The notes beneath the pieces were generated by a model. It was not told where the DNA came from and ran no database searches. It saw only the letters and a list, made by a program, of their open reading frames with translations. This document shows, piece by piece, positions 48,566-57,338 of a stretch of DNA of 64,000 nt. How positions within the stretch are numbered: the first letter of the stretch is position 1; each line of letters starts with the position of its first letter. The position numbers were made by a program, and so were the translations under genes. Source of the stretch: CAYOUV01 sp963790075 (GTDB taxonomy: Bacteria > Chloroflexota > Anaerolineae > Anaerolineales > Villigracilaceae); NCBI GenBank assembly GCA_963790075.1, contig CAWBNG010000004.1, forward strand, positions 1,054,001 through 1,118,000. The letters run 5' to 3'.

Positions 48566-50257
48566 TTAGTTGACTGGCTCGACTTGCAACAGGGATTGAT
48601 ACGATTCGATGCCGATCGGGGAAGCGATGAAACCAGTGAAGCGGTCCGAGCGATAGGCCCGCAACAGGTCTTGATAGTAGAGCACGATATAAGGTCGATC
48701 ATCGAAGGCGATTTTCTGCATCTTGAAGATGATCTGGCGTCGCTGATCTTTATCGGTTGCGGCTTGCTGGTCCAGGTAGAGTTGATCGTACTCGGGATTC
48801 ATGTAGCCGCTGTCGCTCCAGCCACCATCCACGAATTGATCGCTGGTCAGTACGGACAGGATGAAGTCCGGGTCGGGATCAGGTCCCCAGCCCCATAGCA
48901 CCAGGTCGAAGTCGCCGGTGGGGGTCATCTGGGCGTACAAGCTGTCTGGATCGACTGCTTCGGGCGTGGTCTTGATGCCGGCCTGGCCGAACCAGTTGGT
49001 CAGCATGTCTGCAGAACGGGCGTAGACCGGATTATCCGACGGGAACTGAAGACGGAATTCCAGTCGCATGTCACCTTTGGTGCGCACTCCGTCCGTACCC
49101 AAAACGTAACCGGCTTTTTCGAGCGTATCGTTGGCGGCGGTCAGGTCAAAGGGGATATCCTGGATGTCGGTGTTGGTCCAGTAGCCACCACCCAACGTGG
49201 GCGGGACAATGGTGACGCCGGGTTTGCCCAAATCTTGCATCACGATTTGAACCAGGTCTTGCTTGTTGATGGATTGGGCCAGTGCCAGCCGTACTTGCGG
49301 GTCGTCCAGTGCTGGATTCTTGGTGGGAGCCGGATCGTGATTGGCCGGGACCGAGTTGATGATCAACTCGTCGAAGTAGCTGCCATCAACCGAGACGGGT
49401 TCCACGCCTGCGACGTCTTTAAGCGAGTCGAAGGCGCTCTGCGGTACGTCGATGATCATATCGATGTCGCCGACCTTGATGGCCTGGATCATGGCATCTG
49501 AATTGTCGAAGGTCTGGTAGATGACCTGGTCGATCTTGGCTTTGCCATCGAAATACTCCGGATTGGTATCCAGGATCAGGATACCTTTGTCCTTGTCAAA
49601 GGTGTTCATTTTGAACGGGCCGGTTCCGACGATGTCAAAATTGGTGAAATTCTGCAAATCCTCCGATGTGGTGAAGCCTTCGAAATCCTTCGGATAGACC
49701 GCGTACAACCAGGACACCCGGTAATCCATGTTGCTGACCGGATATTCCGTCGTGATTGTAACGGTCTTGTCGTCCGGGGCTGTGACTTCGTTGAAGCCGG
49801 CAACATAGTTCGAGACCGCAGCCCAGCCGTCCGGGTTGCTCATCACGGCGTTAATGGCCCAGGCTATGTCGCTGGCCGTGAAGTCTTCCCCGTTGTGCCA
49901 TTTGATGCCGTCTTTTAGCGTGAAAGTCCAGGTCAGACCATCGTCGCTGACCGACCAATCCTTGGCCAGGTTGCCGACGTACTCGCCAGTTGGGGCCTGG
50001 GTGGTCAAAGTACTGTAAGCCAGGTCGAAGACCGTGAATGATTCGACCAGGAAAGCATAGGCCGGGTTGAGTGTATCGGGCGCACCCAGCCAGCCTATAC
50101 GCAAAACCACCGGCTCGGTCGTTCCGCTAGCTGGTGCCTGTGTTGCAGCACTCGTGCTAACCGGATTTTCCGGAGCCGGTGTGGCTTTCGGACCACAGGC
50201 TGTCAGTAAGACCGCCAGGGCCAAAAATATGGTGAATAACCACCTGCTTTTCGACAT
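48566..50257 (-). CDS. Peptide ABC importer solute-binding lipoprotein, family 5
   Basis: 563 residues. Signal peptide with lipobox LLTACG, then the SBP_bac_5 pattern: LRIGWLGAPDTLNPAYAFL, YVGNLAKDWSVSDDGLTWTFTLKDGIKWHNGEDFTASDI and VRLALAQSINKQDLV. It captures oligopeptides or similar ligands outside and feeds OppBC. The ATG at 50257 is preceded by GAGGAG. First gene of the importer; a leftover in-frame start upstream was rejected. Confidence 0.93.
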   Translation of the reverse strand: MSKSRWLFTIFLALAVLLTACGPKATPAPENPVSTSAATQAPASGTTEPVVLRIGWLGAPDTLNPAYAFLVESFTVFDLAYSTLTTQAPTGEYVGNLAKDWSVSDDGLTWTFTLKDGIKWHNGEDFTASDIAWAINAVMSNPDGWAAVSNYVAGFNEVTAPDDKTVTITTEYPVSNMDYRVSWLYAVYPKDFEGFTTSEDLQNFTNFDIVGTGPFKMNTFDKDKGILILDTNPEYFDGKAKIDQVIYQTFDNSDAMIQAIKVGDIDMIIDVPQSAFDSLKDVAGVEPVSVDGSYFDELIINSVPANHDPAPTKNPALDDPQVRLALAQSINKQDLVQIVMQDLGKPGVTIVPPTLGGGYWTNTDIQDIPFDLTAANDTLEKAGYVLGTDGVRTKGDMRLEFRLQFPSDNPVYARSADMLTNWFGQAGIKTTPEAVDPDSLYAQMTPTGDFDLVLWGWGPDPDPDFILSVLTSDQFVDGGWSDSGYMNPEYDQLYLDQQAATDKDQRRQIIFKMQKIAFDDRPYIVLYYQDLLRAYRSDRFTGFIASPIGIESYQSLLQVEPVN

Positions 50258-50487
50258 GCTTTTCTCCTCTTTGTCGGTGAATTTGAACGGACTAATCAAA
50301 GTATACAGAGGTTATTGCGTTTTGCAAATAGGTTTAAGCATTGATTTTAGGGATAAAATCATCCCAGAAACAGGATTAATGGTTTGGGAAATAAGAGTAG
50401 AATAAAAGCGAGGTACACTTTGCCCGTCACCCAAGTATTTTTAAGGTGTGATGGGTTTGGAGATGCAAACAGTCGAAGGAGGCAGTA

Positions 50488-51147
50488 TTGACCACACGCA
50501 TTCCGGTTGTCGAGAACATTCTGGGCGCCAACGATCACCTGGCCTTAGAAAACCAATCCCGGCTAGACGAAGCGGGTGTATTTGCTATCAACCTGATGGC
50601 TTCTCCTGGGGCGGGCAAGACCTCCCTGATCGAGCAGACTCTACCGCGTTTGGCAAGCCGGCTCCGTGTCGCCGTGGTGGATGGTGATATCGCTACCAGT
50701 ATCGATGCTGATCGCGCCTCTGCTGCCGGTGCTGCGGCAGCTGTCCAGATCAATACCGGCGGTCAGTGCCATCTGGATGCTGTCATGCTTCAGGGTGCTC
50801 TCAGTCAGCTTGATTTAAGCCAGGTCGATCTGTTACTGGTAGAGAATGTCGGTAACCTGGTCTGCCCGGCCAGTTTTGCACTTGGCACGCACAAATCCGT
50901 GCTGATTGCCTCTGTCCCGGAGGGGGATGACAAGCCTTACAAGTACCCGGGTATGTATCGCGGCGTGGACGCCTTAGTCGTCAACAAGATCGATCTGCTA
51001 CCCTATATCCCCTTCAAGATGGATTACTTCCAGCGCGGCGTTAAAGCTCTCAACCCGGGGCTGGTCACCTTCCCGCTTTCCTGCCGTACCGGTGATGGCC
51101 TGGATGCCTGGGTGGATTGGATCGTTGCGCAAGTGAATTCCAAATAG
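50488..51147 (+). CDS. hypB: Hydrogenase nickel incorporation GTPase HypB
   Basis: 219 residues. GTPase inserting Ni into [NiFe]-hydrogenase. G1 ASPGAGKTSLIE, VDGDIATSIDADR with the conserved Asp, NTGGQCHLDA with the metal-binding Cys/His of the G domain, ENVGNLVCPASF and NKIDLLPY. No His-rich N-terminal nickel store is present. TTG start at 50488 with AAGGAGG before it. First of a hypBFCD run; hypA is missing, at least here. Confidence 0.94.
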   Translation: MTTRIPVVENILGANDHLALENQSRLDEAGVFAINLMASPGAGKTSLIEQTLPRLASRLRVAVVDGDIATSIDADRASAAGAAAAVQINTGGQCHLDAVMLQGALSQLDLSQVDLLLVENVGNLVCPASFALGTHKSVLIASVPEGDDKPYKYPGMYRGVDALVVNKIDLLPYIPFKMDYFQRGVKALNPGLVTFPLSCRTGDGLDAWVDWIVAQVNSK

Positions 51148-51148
51148 C

Positions 51149-53446
51149 ATGGCTGAATTACGCGGTGCGAGCATCCATGTCAACGGGATTGTGCAAGGGG
51201 TTGGTTTCCGTCCGTTCGTGTATGGACTGGCACTGCGCCTGGGTTTGAAAGGCTGGGTGCGTAATACTTCCGCCGGGGTGGACATCGAATTGGATGGGAA
51301 TCAGGATAAGCTTGAAGCCTTTGTCAAAGCCCTGCGCGAGGAGACCCCGCCGCTGGCGCGCATCGACGAATTGACGACTTCGATCCAGGCTGCAAACGGC
51401 TTTACGCAATTCGAGATTGTTCATTCCGAAGCCATCCCTGACGCTTTTCAACCCATCTCACCGGATGTCAGTATTTGCCCTGACTGCCTGCAAGAATTAT
51501 TTGACCCTCACGACCGTCGTTATCGCTACCCCTTTATCAACTGTACCAATTGCGGACCGCGGTTTACAATCATCAAGGACATTCCATACGACCGCCCCAA
51601 AACGACGATGGCCCCTTTTGAAATGTGCGCAGATTGTGCCGTCGAATATCAGAACCCGCTGGACCGTCGTTTCCACGCCCAGCCGGTGGCATGTCCCGAA
51701 TGCGGACCCAACGTGTGGTTGGAACTCCCGGGGACAGCAGATCCTTCACCGTTAGCCCAGGGCGACAGCGCCATTCTCGAGACACGCCGTCTGCTTGTCC
51801 AGGGGAAAGTTGTGGCAATCAAAGGATTAGGCGGCTTCCACCTGGCTTGTGATGCAACCAATCCGCAGGTTGTGAGTGAACTGCGCCGGCATAAGTTGCG
51901 CGTAGACAAACCTTTTGCGGTGATGTTCCCTGATATCGAGACCATCCTGCAGCATTGCTACGTAGATGCCGCTGAGCGCATATTACTTAAATCCAATGCC
52001 CGGCCGATTGTGATTTTGCGTTGTAAACCTGAATCGGCGATCGCCTCGGAAGTCGCCCCTGCTCAGAATACCCTGGGTGTCATGCTGCCGTATACGCCGT
52101 TGCACTATCTCTTGTTGGAAAAAGCAGATGGGTTTCCGCAAGCGCTGGTAATGACCAGCGGCAATTTAAGCGAGGAACCGATTGCTACGGAAAACGACGA
52201 AGCCCGTCAGGGGCTGGCTGATCTGGCGGATGCATTCCTGCTGCACGACCGTGACATTTATGTCCGCTGTGACGATTCGGTCACGCGAGTCTTCCAAGAG
52301 CAGATTTACCCCATCCGCCGCTCACGCGGATATGCACCCTTCCCGGTCAAATTGCCTTGGAACGGACCGGCGCTGCTGGCTTGCGGTGCGGAATTGAAAA
52401 ATACATTTTGCATCACCCACCAGGATTACGCTTTTCTCAGTCATCATATTGGTGATCTGGAGAATTACGAAACCCTGCGTTCCTTCGAGCAGGGAGTGGA
52501 CCATTTCGAACGACTTTTCCGCGTCCAACCAGAAGCGCTGGCTTACGATTTGCATCCCAACTATCTGGCCACTCGTTATGCACTTCAACGTGCTGAGAGC
52601 TTAAATATCCCGGCTGTTGGCGTACAGCACCATCATGCCCATATCGCCTCCTGCATGACGGAAAACGGTCTGGACGGTGCGCAGCCAGTCATTGGAGTGG
52701 CCTTCGATGGGACTGGCTTCGGCGAGGATGGAGCTATATGGGGTGGGGAAATTTTGATCGCAAATTACGCAAATTATGAGCGTCCCTACCACCTGGAATA
52801 TTTCCCGCTGCCCGGAGGCGATGCTGCTATCAAGCACCCGGCGCGCGCAGCCTTGGCTTTGCTTTGGTCACAGGAGTTCCCTTGGGAAGAAAGCCTGGCT
52901 CCTGTAGCGGAATTTTGCGCAGAAGATCGAACGACACTACGTACACAGCTCGAGCGTAAACTCAATACCCCCATGACCTCCAGCGTGGGCCGGCTCTTCG
53001 ATGCGGTTGCTGCACTCGCTGGTGTGCGGCAGAAGATCAATTATGAGGCCCAGGCTGCGATCGAGTTCGAGGCTTTGGCGGATCCTGACGAAAACGGATT
53101 GTATCCCTTCGAACTGGAGCAGGCCGAGATCAAATTCGGAAGCGCGTTGGAAGCCTTGCTCGCCGATGTGTATGCTGGGGTCCCGCTATCGGTCGTCTCG
53201 GCTCGTTTCCATAATGGTTTGGCGGATGTGGTAGGTCATACTGTAAATAAAATCAGAAAAGATACTGGCTTTAACCAAGTCGCATTGTCCGGTGGCGTTT
53301 GGCAGAATATCACCCTTCTTGGACGTACTTTGGCACTATTACAAAAGGATGGTTTTCAGGTATACCTGCATCGGGAGGTCCCCCCCAATGATGGAGGGCT
53401 GTCACTTGGTCAGGCTGCAATTGCTGCTGCTAAATTGAGAAGTTAG
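51149..53446 (+). CDS. hypF: Carbamoyltransferase HypF
   Basis: 765 residues. Makes the thiocarboxamide that becomes the CN ligands of the hydrogenase Fe. Order of domains: acylphosphatase (GIVQGVGFRPFVYGLA) to residue 90, two zinc fingers (CPDC...CTNC, CADC...CPEC) about 108-185, YrdC-like domain with GKVVAIKGLGGFHLACDA, and the Kae1-like domain with VQHHHAHIASCM. All catalytic motifs are intact and the length is normal. Confidence 0.96.
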   Translation: MAELRGASIHVNGIVQGVGFRPFVYGLALRLGLKGWVRNTSAGVDIELDGNQDKLEAFVKALREETPPLARIDELTTSIQAANGFTQFEIVHSEAIPDAFQPISPDVSICPDCLQELFDPHDRRYRYPFINCTNCGPRFTIIKDIPYDRPKTTMAPFEMCADCAVEYQNPLDRRFHAQPVACPECGPNVWLELPGTADPSPLAQGDSAILETRRLLVQGKVVAIKGLGGFHLACDATNPQVVSELRRHKLRVDKPFAVMFPDIETILQHCYVDAAERILLKSNARPIVILRCKPESAIASEVAPAQNTLGVMLPYTPLHYLLLEKADGFPQALVMTSGNLSEEPIATENDEARQGLADLADAFLLHDRDIYVRCDDSVTRVFQEQIYPIRRSRGYAPFPVKLPWNGPALLACGAELKNTFCITHQDYAFLSHHIGDLENYETLRSFEQGVDHFERLFRVQPEALAYDLHPNYLATRYALQRAESLNIPAVGVQHHHAHIASCMTENGLDGAQPVIGVAFDGTGFGEDGAIWGGEILIANYANYERPYHLEYFPLPGGDAAIKHPARAALALLWSQEFPWEESLAPVAEFCAEDRTTLRTQLERKLNTPMTSSVGRLFDAVAALAGVRQKINYEAQAAIEFEALADPDENGLYPFELEQAEIKFGSALEALLADVYAGVPLSVVSARFHNGLADVVGHTVNKIRKDTGFNQVALSGGVWQNITLLGRTLALLQKDGFQVYLHREVPPNDGGLSLGQAAIAAAKLRS

Positions 53447-53455
53447 GAGGTCGGA

Positions 53456-53722
53456 ATGTGTTTAGCTGTCCCGGGTAAGATCGTGGAAATTTATGAAAGT
53501 GGTGGCCTGAAAATGGGCAAGGTCGATTTCGGAGAAATCTTTCGCGAGACTTGTCTGGAATACGTGCCTGAGGCTAAGGTAGGGGATTACTGTGTGATCC
53601 ATGTCGGGTTTGCGCTCAGCTTGCTGAGTGAACAAGAAGCCCAGGAAACGCTTGAACTGTTGAAGCAGATCATCGATTTTGAAGAAGAACTCGGCCCGGA
53701 AGACGGGTTGGAAGTGACATGA
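53456..53722 (+). CDS. hypC: Hydrogenase maturation chaperone HypC
   Basis: 88 residues, starting MCLAVPGKIVEI with the essential N-terminal Cys2 that holds the Fe ligand complex with HypD. VGDYCVIHVGFALS follows. AGGAGG precedes the ATG. Overlaps hypD by four bases. Confidence 0.96.
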   Translation: MCLAVPGKIVEIYESGGLKMGKVDFGEIFRETCLEYVPEAKVGDYCVIHVGFALSLLSEQEAQETLELLKQIIDFEEELGPEDGLEVT

Positions 53723-54816
53723 AGTACGTAAATGAATACCGCGACGCCAAGCTGGTAAACGGGGTCATCGCAGAAATCCGCCGGACTGTGACGCGCCCTT
53801 GGGTGCTGATGGAAATCTGTGGAGGGCAGACGCACGCCATCATGCGTCACGGGATCGACCAATTGCTTCCACCGGAGATCGAACTCGTGCACGGACCCGG
53901 CTGCCCGGTGTGTGTGACCCCGCTTGAATTGATCGATAAGGCTCTGGCGATTGCTGCGCGCCCGGAGGTGATCTTTTGTTCTTACGGGGATATGCTGCGC
54001 GTACCCGGCTCGCAGCACGATTTGTTTTCGATCAAGGCGCTGGGAGGGGATGTCCGCGTGGTCTACTCCCCCTTGGATGCGGTTCGGCTGGCTCAAGAGA
54101 ATCCCGAAAAACAGGTTGTGTTCTTTGCGATTGGTTTTGAGACCACTGCACCGGCTAATGTAATGAGTGTCTTGCAGGCGCAAGCTCTGGGGTTGAAAAA
54201 TTACAGCATTCTGGTTTCGCATGTATGCGTTCCACCGGCGATCAAGGCTATCCTCGGGTCACCCTCCAATCGTGTGCAGGGCTTTCTGCTGGCGGGTCAC
54301 GTCTGTGCCGTGATGGGCTATTGGGAGTATCCTGCCATCTCAGAACAGTACGGCGTACCCATGGTAGTGACCGGCTTTGAACCATTGGACATCGTGCAAG
54401 GGATACTGAAAACCGTACAGCTATTGGAGGCAGGGAAAGTGGAAGTCGCCAATTCCTACGCGCGCACAGTCACCTTTGAAGGCAATCAGCCTGCTCAAAA
54501 GGTGATCGGCCGCGTCTTTATGGAAGGTGACCGCAACTGGCGGGGAATCGGCAAAATCCCTCAAAGCGGATGGCATTTAAGACCCGAATTTGATAACTTC
54601 AATGCGGAAAAACGATTCGACGTGGACGAGATTCATCCTGAAGAATCACCGCTTTGCATCGCTGGGATGATCCTGCAGGGATTGAAGAAACCCTTCGATT
54701 GTGAAGCTTTTGGCAAGCAGTGCACGCCGGAGCAACCGCTCGGGGCCACCATGGTTTCTTCAGAGGGAGCCTGCGCGGCCTATTACCGGTACGGACGCCA
54801 GGCCAACCATGACTGA
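53719..54816 (+). CDS. hypD: Hydrogenase maturation Fe-S protein HypD
   Basis: 365 residues. 4Fe-4S scaffold for assembling Fe(CN)2CO. Conserved WVLMEICGGQTHAIMRHGID and HGPGCPVCVTP (both Cys), AIGFETTAP and the Cys-rich C-terminal part with FGKQCTPEQPLGA. Length matches the family. The last four codons overlap a new ATG that opens a six-codon frame resembling the start of hypE. Confidence 0.96.
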   Translation: MKYVNEYRDAKLVNGVIAEIRRTVTRPWVLMEICGGQTHAIMRHGIDQLLPPEIELVHGPGCPVCVTPLELIDKALAIAARPEVIFCSYGDMLRVPGSQHDLFSIKALGGDVRVVYSPLDAVRLAQENPEKQVVFFAIGFETTAPANVMSVLQAQALGLKNYSILVSHVCVPPAIKAILGSPSNRVQGFLLAGHVCAVMGYWEYPAISEQYGVPMVVTGFEPLDIVQGILKTVQLLEAGKVEVANSYARTVTFEGNQPAQKVIGRVFMEGDRNWRGIGKIPQSGWHLRPEFDNFNAEKRFDVDEIHPEESPLCIAGMILQGLKKPFDCEAFGKQCTPEQPLGATMVSSEGACAAYYRYGRQANHD

Positions 54817-54829
54817 AAAAATTGCATAA
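54809..54829 (+). pseudogene. Six-codon trace of hypE
   Basis: The frame MTEKIA, then stop, starts in the last codons of hypD exactly where hypE usually starts in hypD-hypE pairs, and MTEKI is a common HypE opening. Nothing downstream to 54955 continues it. It fits a deletion of hypE that left its first codons. The case rests on position and five residues only. Confidence 0.4.
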
Positions 54830-54876
54830 CCAATAATTGGCATCCAGGTCGAAGCATCAATGCTTGCGACAAGAAA

Positions 54877-54905
54877 TTGCAGGGTGATCCAACATGCTCT
54901 ATAAT
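54877..54905 (+). promoter_or_regulatory. Promoter of the TolB-like protein gene
   Basis: TTGCAG (54877-54882), 17 bases, TATAAT (54900-54905), ending 49 bases before the start at 54955. A direct repeat of (T/A)CCAAGCTTT-like sequence follows it. Confidence 0.65.
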
Positions 54906-54954
54906 GTCCAAGCTTTTATTATTGGACAAGCTTTCCTAATCCATTCAGGTTTCA

Positions 54955-56010
54955 ATGCTTATGGGTAATAATTCAAGTTATTTACACAGATGGTTGCCCT
55001 GGTTAATCTTGGGAGTCGCCCTGTTGTGTTGTGGAGCGGCGCTGGTATTAAACGGGAAGCCGATTATTAATCGTGTATTTATACCTCAACCAACCGCGAC
55101 CTCTATCTTCTACACTGAACCCGCGCCGTTCGGCCTGACACCCGTGTTGGCCACGTTGGATTTCCAGCCGACCTCGCCTCCGGGCGAACCAACCGGTAAG
55201 ATCGTTTACGTCTGCCAGCTCTACAAACACCCGCAGCGGGATCAGCTCTGCCTGGTCAATGCGGATGGCAGCGGCTTCCGGATTCTGACCAACGATCCGC
55301 ATTCCGAGAACTTTTATCCTTCACTTTCTCAGGATGGAGAGAGCATTGTCTTCTCCTCGAATCGGACAAGCAAGTTTGAGATTTATGAAATTGACCTGCA
55401 GGGAAATGTGAAACGCTTGACCAATGAACTGGGCAATCTGTATGCGCCGGAAATCTCTCCTGATGGAAGTCTGATCACCTTCACGCTCAACGATGCGGAT
55501 TCGCATTCTTCGGTCTGGGTTATGAACCGTGATGGAAGCGATCCGCACAAAGTCTATGGGTCGATCCAGGTAGAAGGCTGGGACCCAACCTGGTCACCGG
55601 ATGGAAAGCAAATTCTTTTTGCATCAAACCTGAATGGCACTCAGCTTTATACAGTCAACCTGGACGGCAGCGGACTGCACCAGGTTACGCATCTGGATGC
55701 GTTGCGTGGCCGCTCGGATTGGTCGCCGGATGGGAATTGGATCGTTACATACAATGGAACCGCCTGGAAGCGCGAATTGTTTATGTTGCACCCTGACGGC
55801 TCTGAGCTGCACCAGCTTACCCCACGCGGAGGCAACAGCCAGGGACCGTCCTTTTCGCCAGACGGAAAGTGGGTGGCATTTACGGCTTATTTCGATGATT
55901 TTTCGAATGTGGATGGCTGCGAGATTTACATTATTCGAACGGACGGCACTGATCTGCGTCGTTTGACGGCAAACGATTACTGTGATTGGCAGCCACGCTG
56001 GGGACCTTAA
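54955..56010 (+). CDS. TolB/PD40 beta-propeller protein with N-terminal anchor
   Basis: 351 residues. One N-terminal membrane helix (LPWLILGVALLCCGAALVL) with a Pro/Thr linker, then six PD40-type blades, for instance PEISPDGSLITFTLND, PTWSPDGKQILFASN, SDWSPDGNWIVTYNG, PSFSPDGKWVAFTAY. The repeats keep the SPDG turn typical of TolB and DPP-like propellers. No enzyme domain follows. A surface-anchored binding protein is likely; partner unknown. Confidence 0.8.
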   Translation: MLMGNNSSYLHRWLPWLILGVALLCCGAALVLNGKPIINRVFIPQPTATSIFYTEPAPFGLTPVLATLDFQPTSPPGEPTGKIVYVCQLYKHPQRDQLCLVNADGSGFRILTNDPHSENFYPSLSQDGESIVFSSNRTSKFEIYEIDLQGNVKRLTNELGNLYAPEISPDGSLITFTLNDADSHSSVWVMNRDGSDPHKVYGSIQVEGWDPTWSPDGKQILFASNLNGTQLYTVNLDGSGLHQVTHLDALRGRSDWSPDGNWIVTYNGTAWKRELFMLHPDGSELHQLTPRGGNSQGPSFSPDGKWVAFTAYFDDFSNVDGCEIYIIRTDGTDLRRLTANDYCDWQPRWGP

Positions 56011-56056
56011 TCAAAAATTCCTTCTTCAAAATGAGAAGGCATTTTTATATTCGAGA

Positions 56057-56842
56057 TTACCAGGAACATCCTTCGCAAGTGCTGACACCCGCAAGTTTGT
56101 CTATTTGTTTGTACATCGTGACATTCGTAAATGCTTCGCCAAGAATGCCATCGTGGATAGCCCAGGAACGCAGACGGATGCTGTTGGCCGCCTCCGGGGA
56201 ACGGAACGGGGTCGAGTCATCCAATAGAGGTAGTAAACTGCCTCCATCGGCAAATCCGGCCTGGATGCGTTCCATCAGTTTGCGGCCTACCTGGTAGGCC
56301 AATCCATAGCGTTCGAAGATCACGGCATTGTGATAATAAAGCGGCTCGACGAAGTAAATTTCATGCCCCAGACTTTTAATGAAGGTATCAAAAGCCTGCA
56401 CCGCAGTTGGCAGCAGCCTCAGTCCGCTGCGGATCTGTCCGGGAGCCAGACCATATTCCATGGCAGCCTGCTCGGCCTCCAGGTTACGTTGCAAAGTTCC
56501 AAAGCGGGTTGTCCGGCCATCCGGCATTCGGTCCACCTCAAACCGTGGGGATTCGGGGTCGTTCAGGATGTAAAGCAGCACATGGATTTGCCCATTCATG
56601 GTATCGGTCAGGTGGCCGTACAAGATCGGGTCAGGGAAACCGGCCTGATGGTAGAGCGACATCTCGGCATCACTGCTTCCAGGTTGGCACTTTAATACCA
56701 TCAAATCCCGCCCTTGTGTATCAACCAGAAAGGGACTGAGCTTGAAGTGGTTGAGGAGCTCGAGGGGGATAACGCGCCGATAAATCTCCCGTTTTTCGTG
56801 TTCCGGGAGTTTATTGATACCACCGATGGTTGATGGGCCCAT
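56057..56842 (-). CDS. Uncharacterised conserved protein linked to smpB
   Basis: 261 residues. I do not recognise the family. It opens MGPSTIGGINKLPEHEKREIYRRVIP and is largely helical, with a hydrophobic centre and a Cys-Cys end (CEGC). No catalytic motif was identified. The ATG at 56842 (AGGGAG before it) is five bases from the smpB stop, so the two are co-transcribed. A longer frame running into smpB was rejected. Confidence 0.65.
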   Translation of the reverse strand: MGPSTIGGINKLPEHEKREIYRRVIPLELLNHFKLSPFLVDTQGRDLMVLKCQPGSSDAEMSLYHQAGFPDPILYGHLTDTMNGQIHVLLYILNDPESPRFEVDRMPDGRTTRFGTLQRNLEAEQAAMEYGLAPGQIRSGLRLLPTAVQAFDTFIKSLGHEIYFVEPLYYHNAVIFERYGLAYQVGRKLMERIQAGFADGGSLLPLLDDSTPFRSPEAANSIRLRSWAIHDGILGEAFTNVTMYKQIDKLAGVSTCEGCSW

Positions 56843-56847
56843 ATCTC

Positions 56848-57300
56848 TTACTCCCTGTAGCGGACCTGGCGGTTCAGTTCTCTTTCGATATCGCGCTTGG
56901 CAATCGCTTGGCGTTTGTCGTGCAGCTTTTTGCCCTTGGCGAGCGCGATCTCCACTTTTGCGCGACCTTCTTTGAGATACATGCGCGTTGGAATAACCGT
57001 CACGCCTTTTTGGCGTACGGAGTCCCACAGCTCGCGTATTTCCTTTTTGTGCAGCAACAAACGTCGTTGACGGATTGGGTCATGGTTGTAACGGCTGGCA
57101 GGATCATAGGGCGCGATGTGCGCGTTGACCAGCCAGGCCTCCTTTTCGTCCACTTTGACATACGCCTCGGCTATACTGACTTGCCCCGCGCGCACTGATT
57201 TTATCTCACTGCCCTGCAAGGCCAATCCGGCTTCGTAGTGCTCCAATAGGAAATACTCGAAACTGGCTTTGCGGTTGGTGGCGACAACTTTTACGTTCAC
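56848..57300 (-). CDS. smpB: SsrA-binding protein SmpB
   Basis: 150 residues. Binds tmRNA for ribosome rescue. FLLEHYEAGLALQGSEIKSVRAG, HIAPYDPASRYNHDPIRQRRLLLHKKEI and LAKGKKLHDKRQAIAKRD are all strictly conserved SmpB motifs. GTG start at 57300 with no ribosome site; a TACAAT box ends six bases earlier, so the message is probably leaderless. Confidence 0.97.
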   Translation of the reverse strand: MNVKVVATNRKASFEYFLLEHYEAGLALQGSEIKSVRAGQVSIAEAYVKVDEKEAWLVNAHIAPYDPASRYNHDPIRQRRLLLHKKEIRELWDSVRQKGVTVIPTRMYLKEGRAKVEIALAKGKKLHDKRQAIAKRDIERELNRQVRYRE

Positions 57301-57306
57301 AGTGCG

Positions 57307-57312
57307 ATTGTA
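57307..57312 (-). promoter_or_regulatory. -10 box giving a leaderless smpB transcript
   Basis: TACAAT on the - strand ends six bases before the GTG at 57300. There is no Shine-Dalgarno sequence. Confidence 0.5.
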
Positions 57313-57338
57313 TCAGAAATCCAGCTGGTGTGTCCCCC

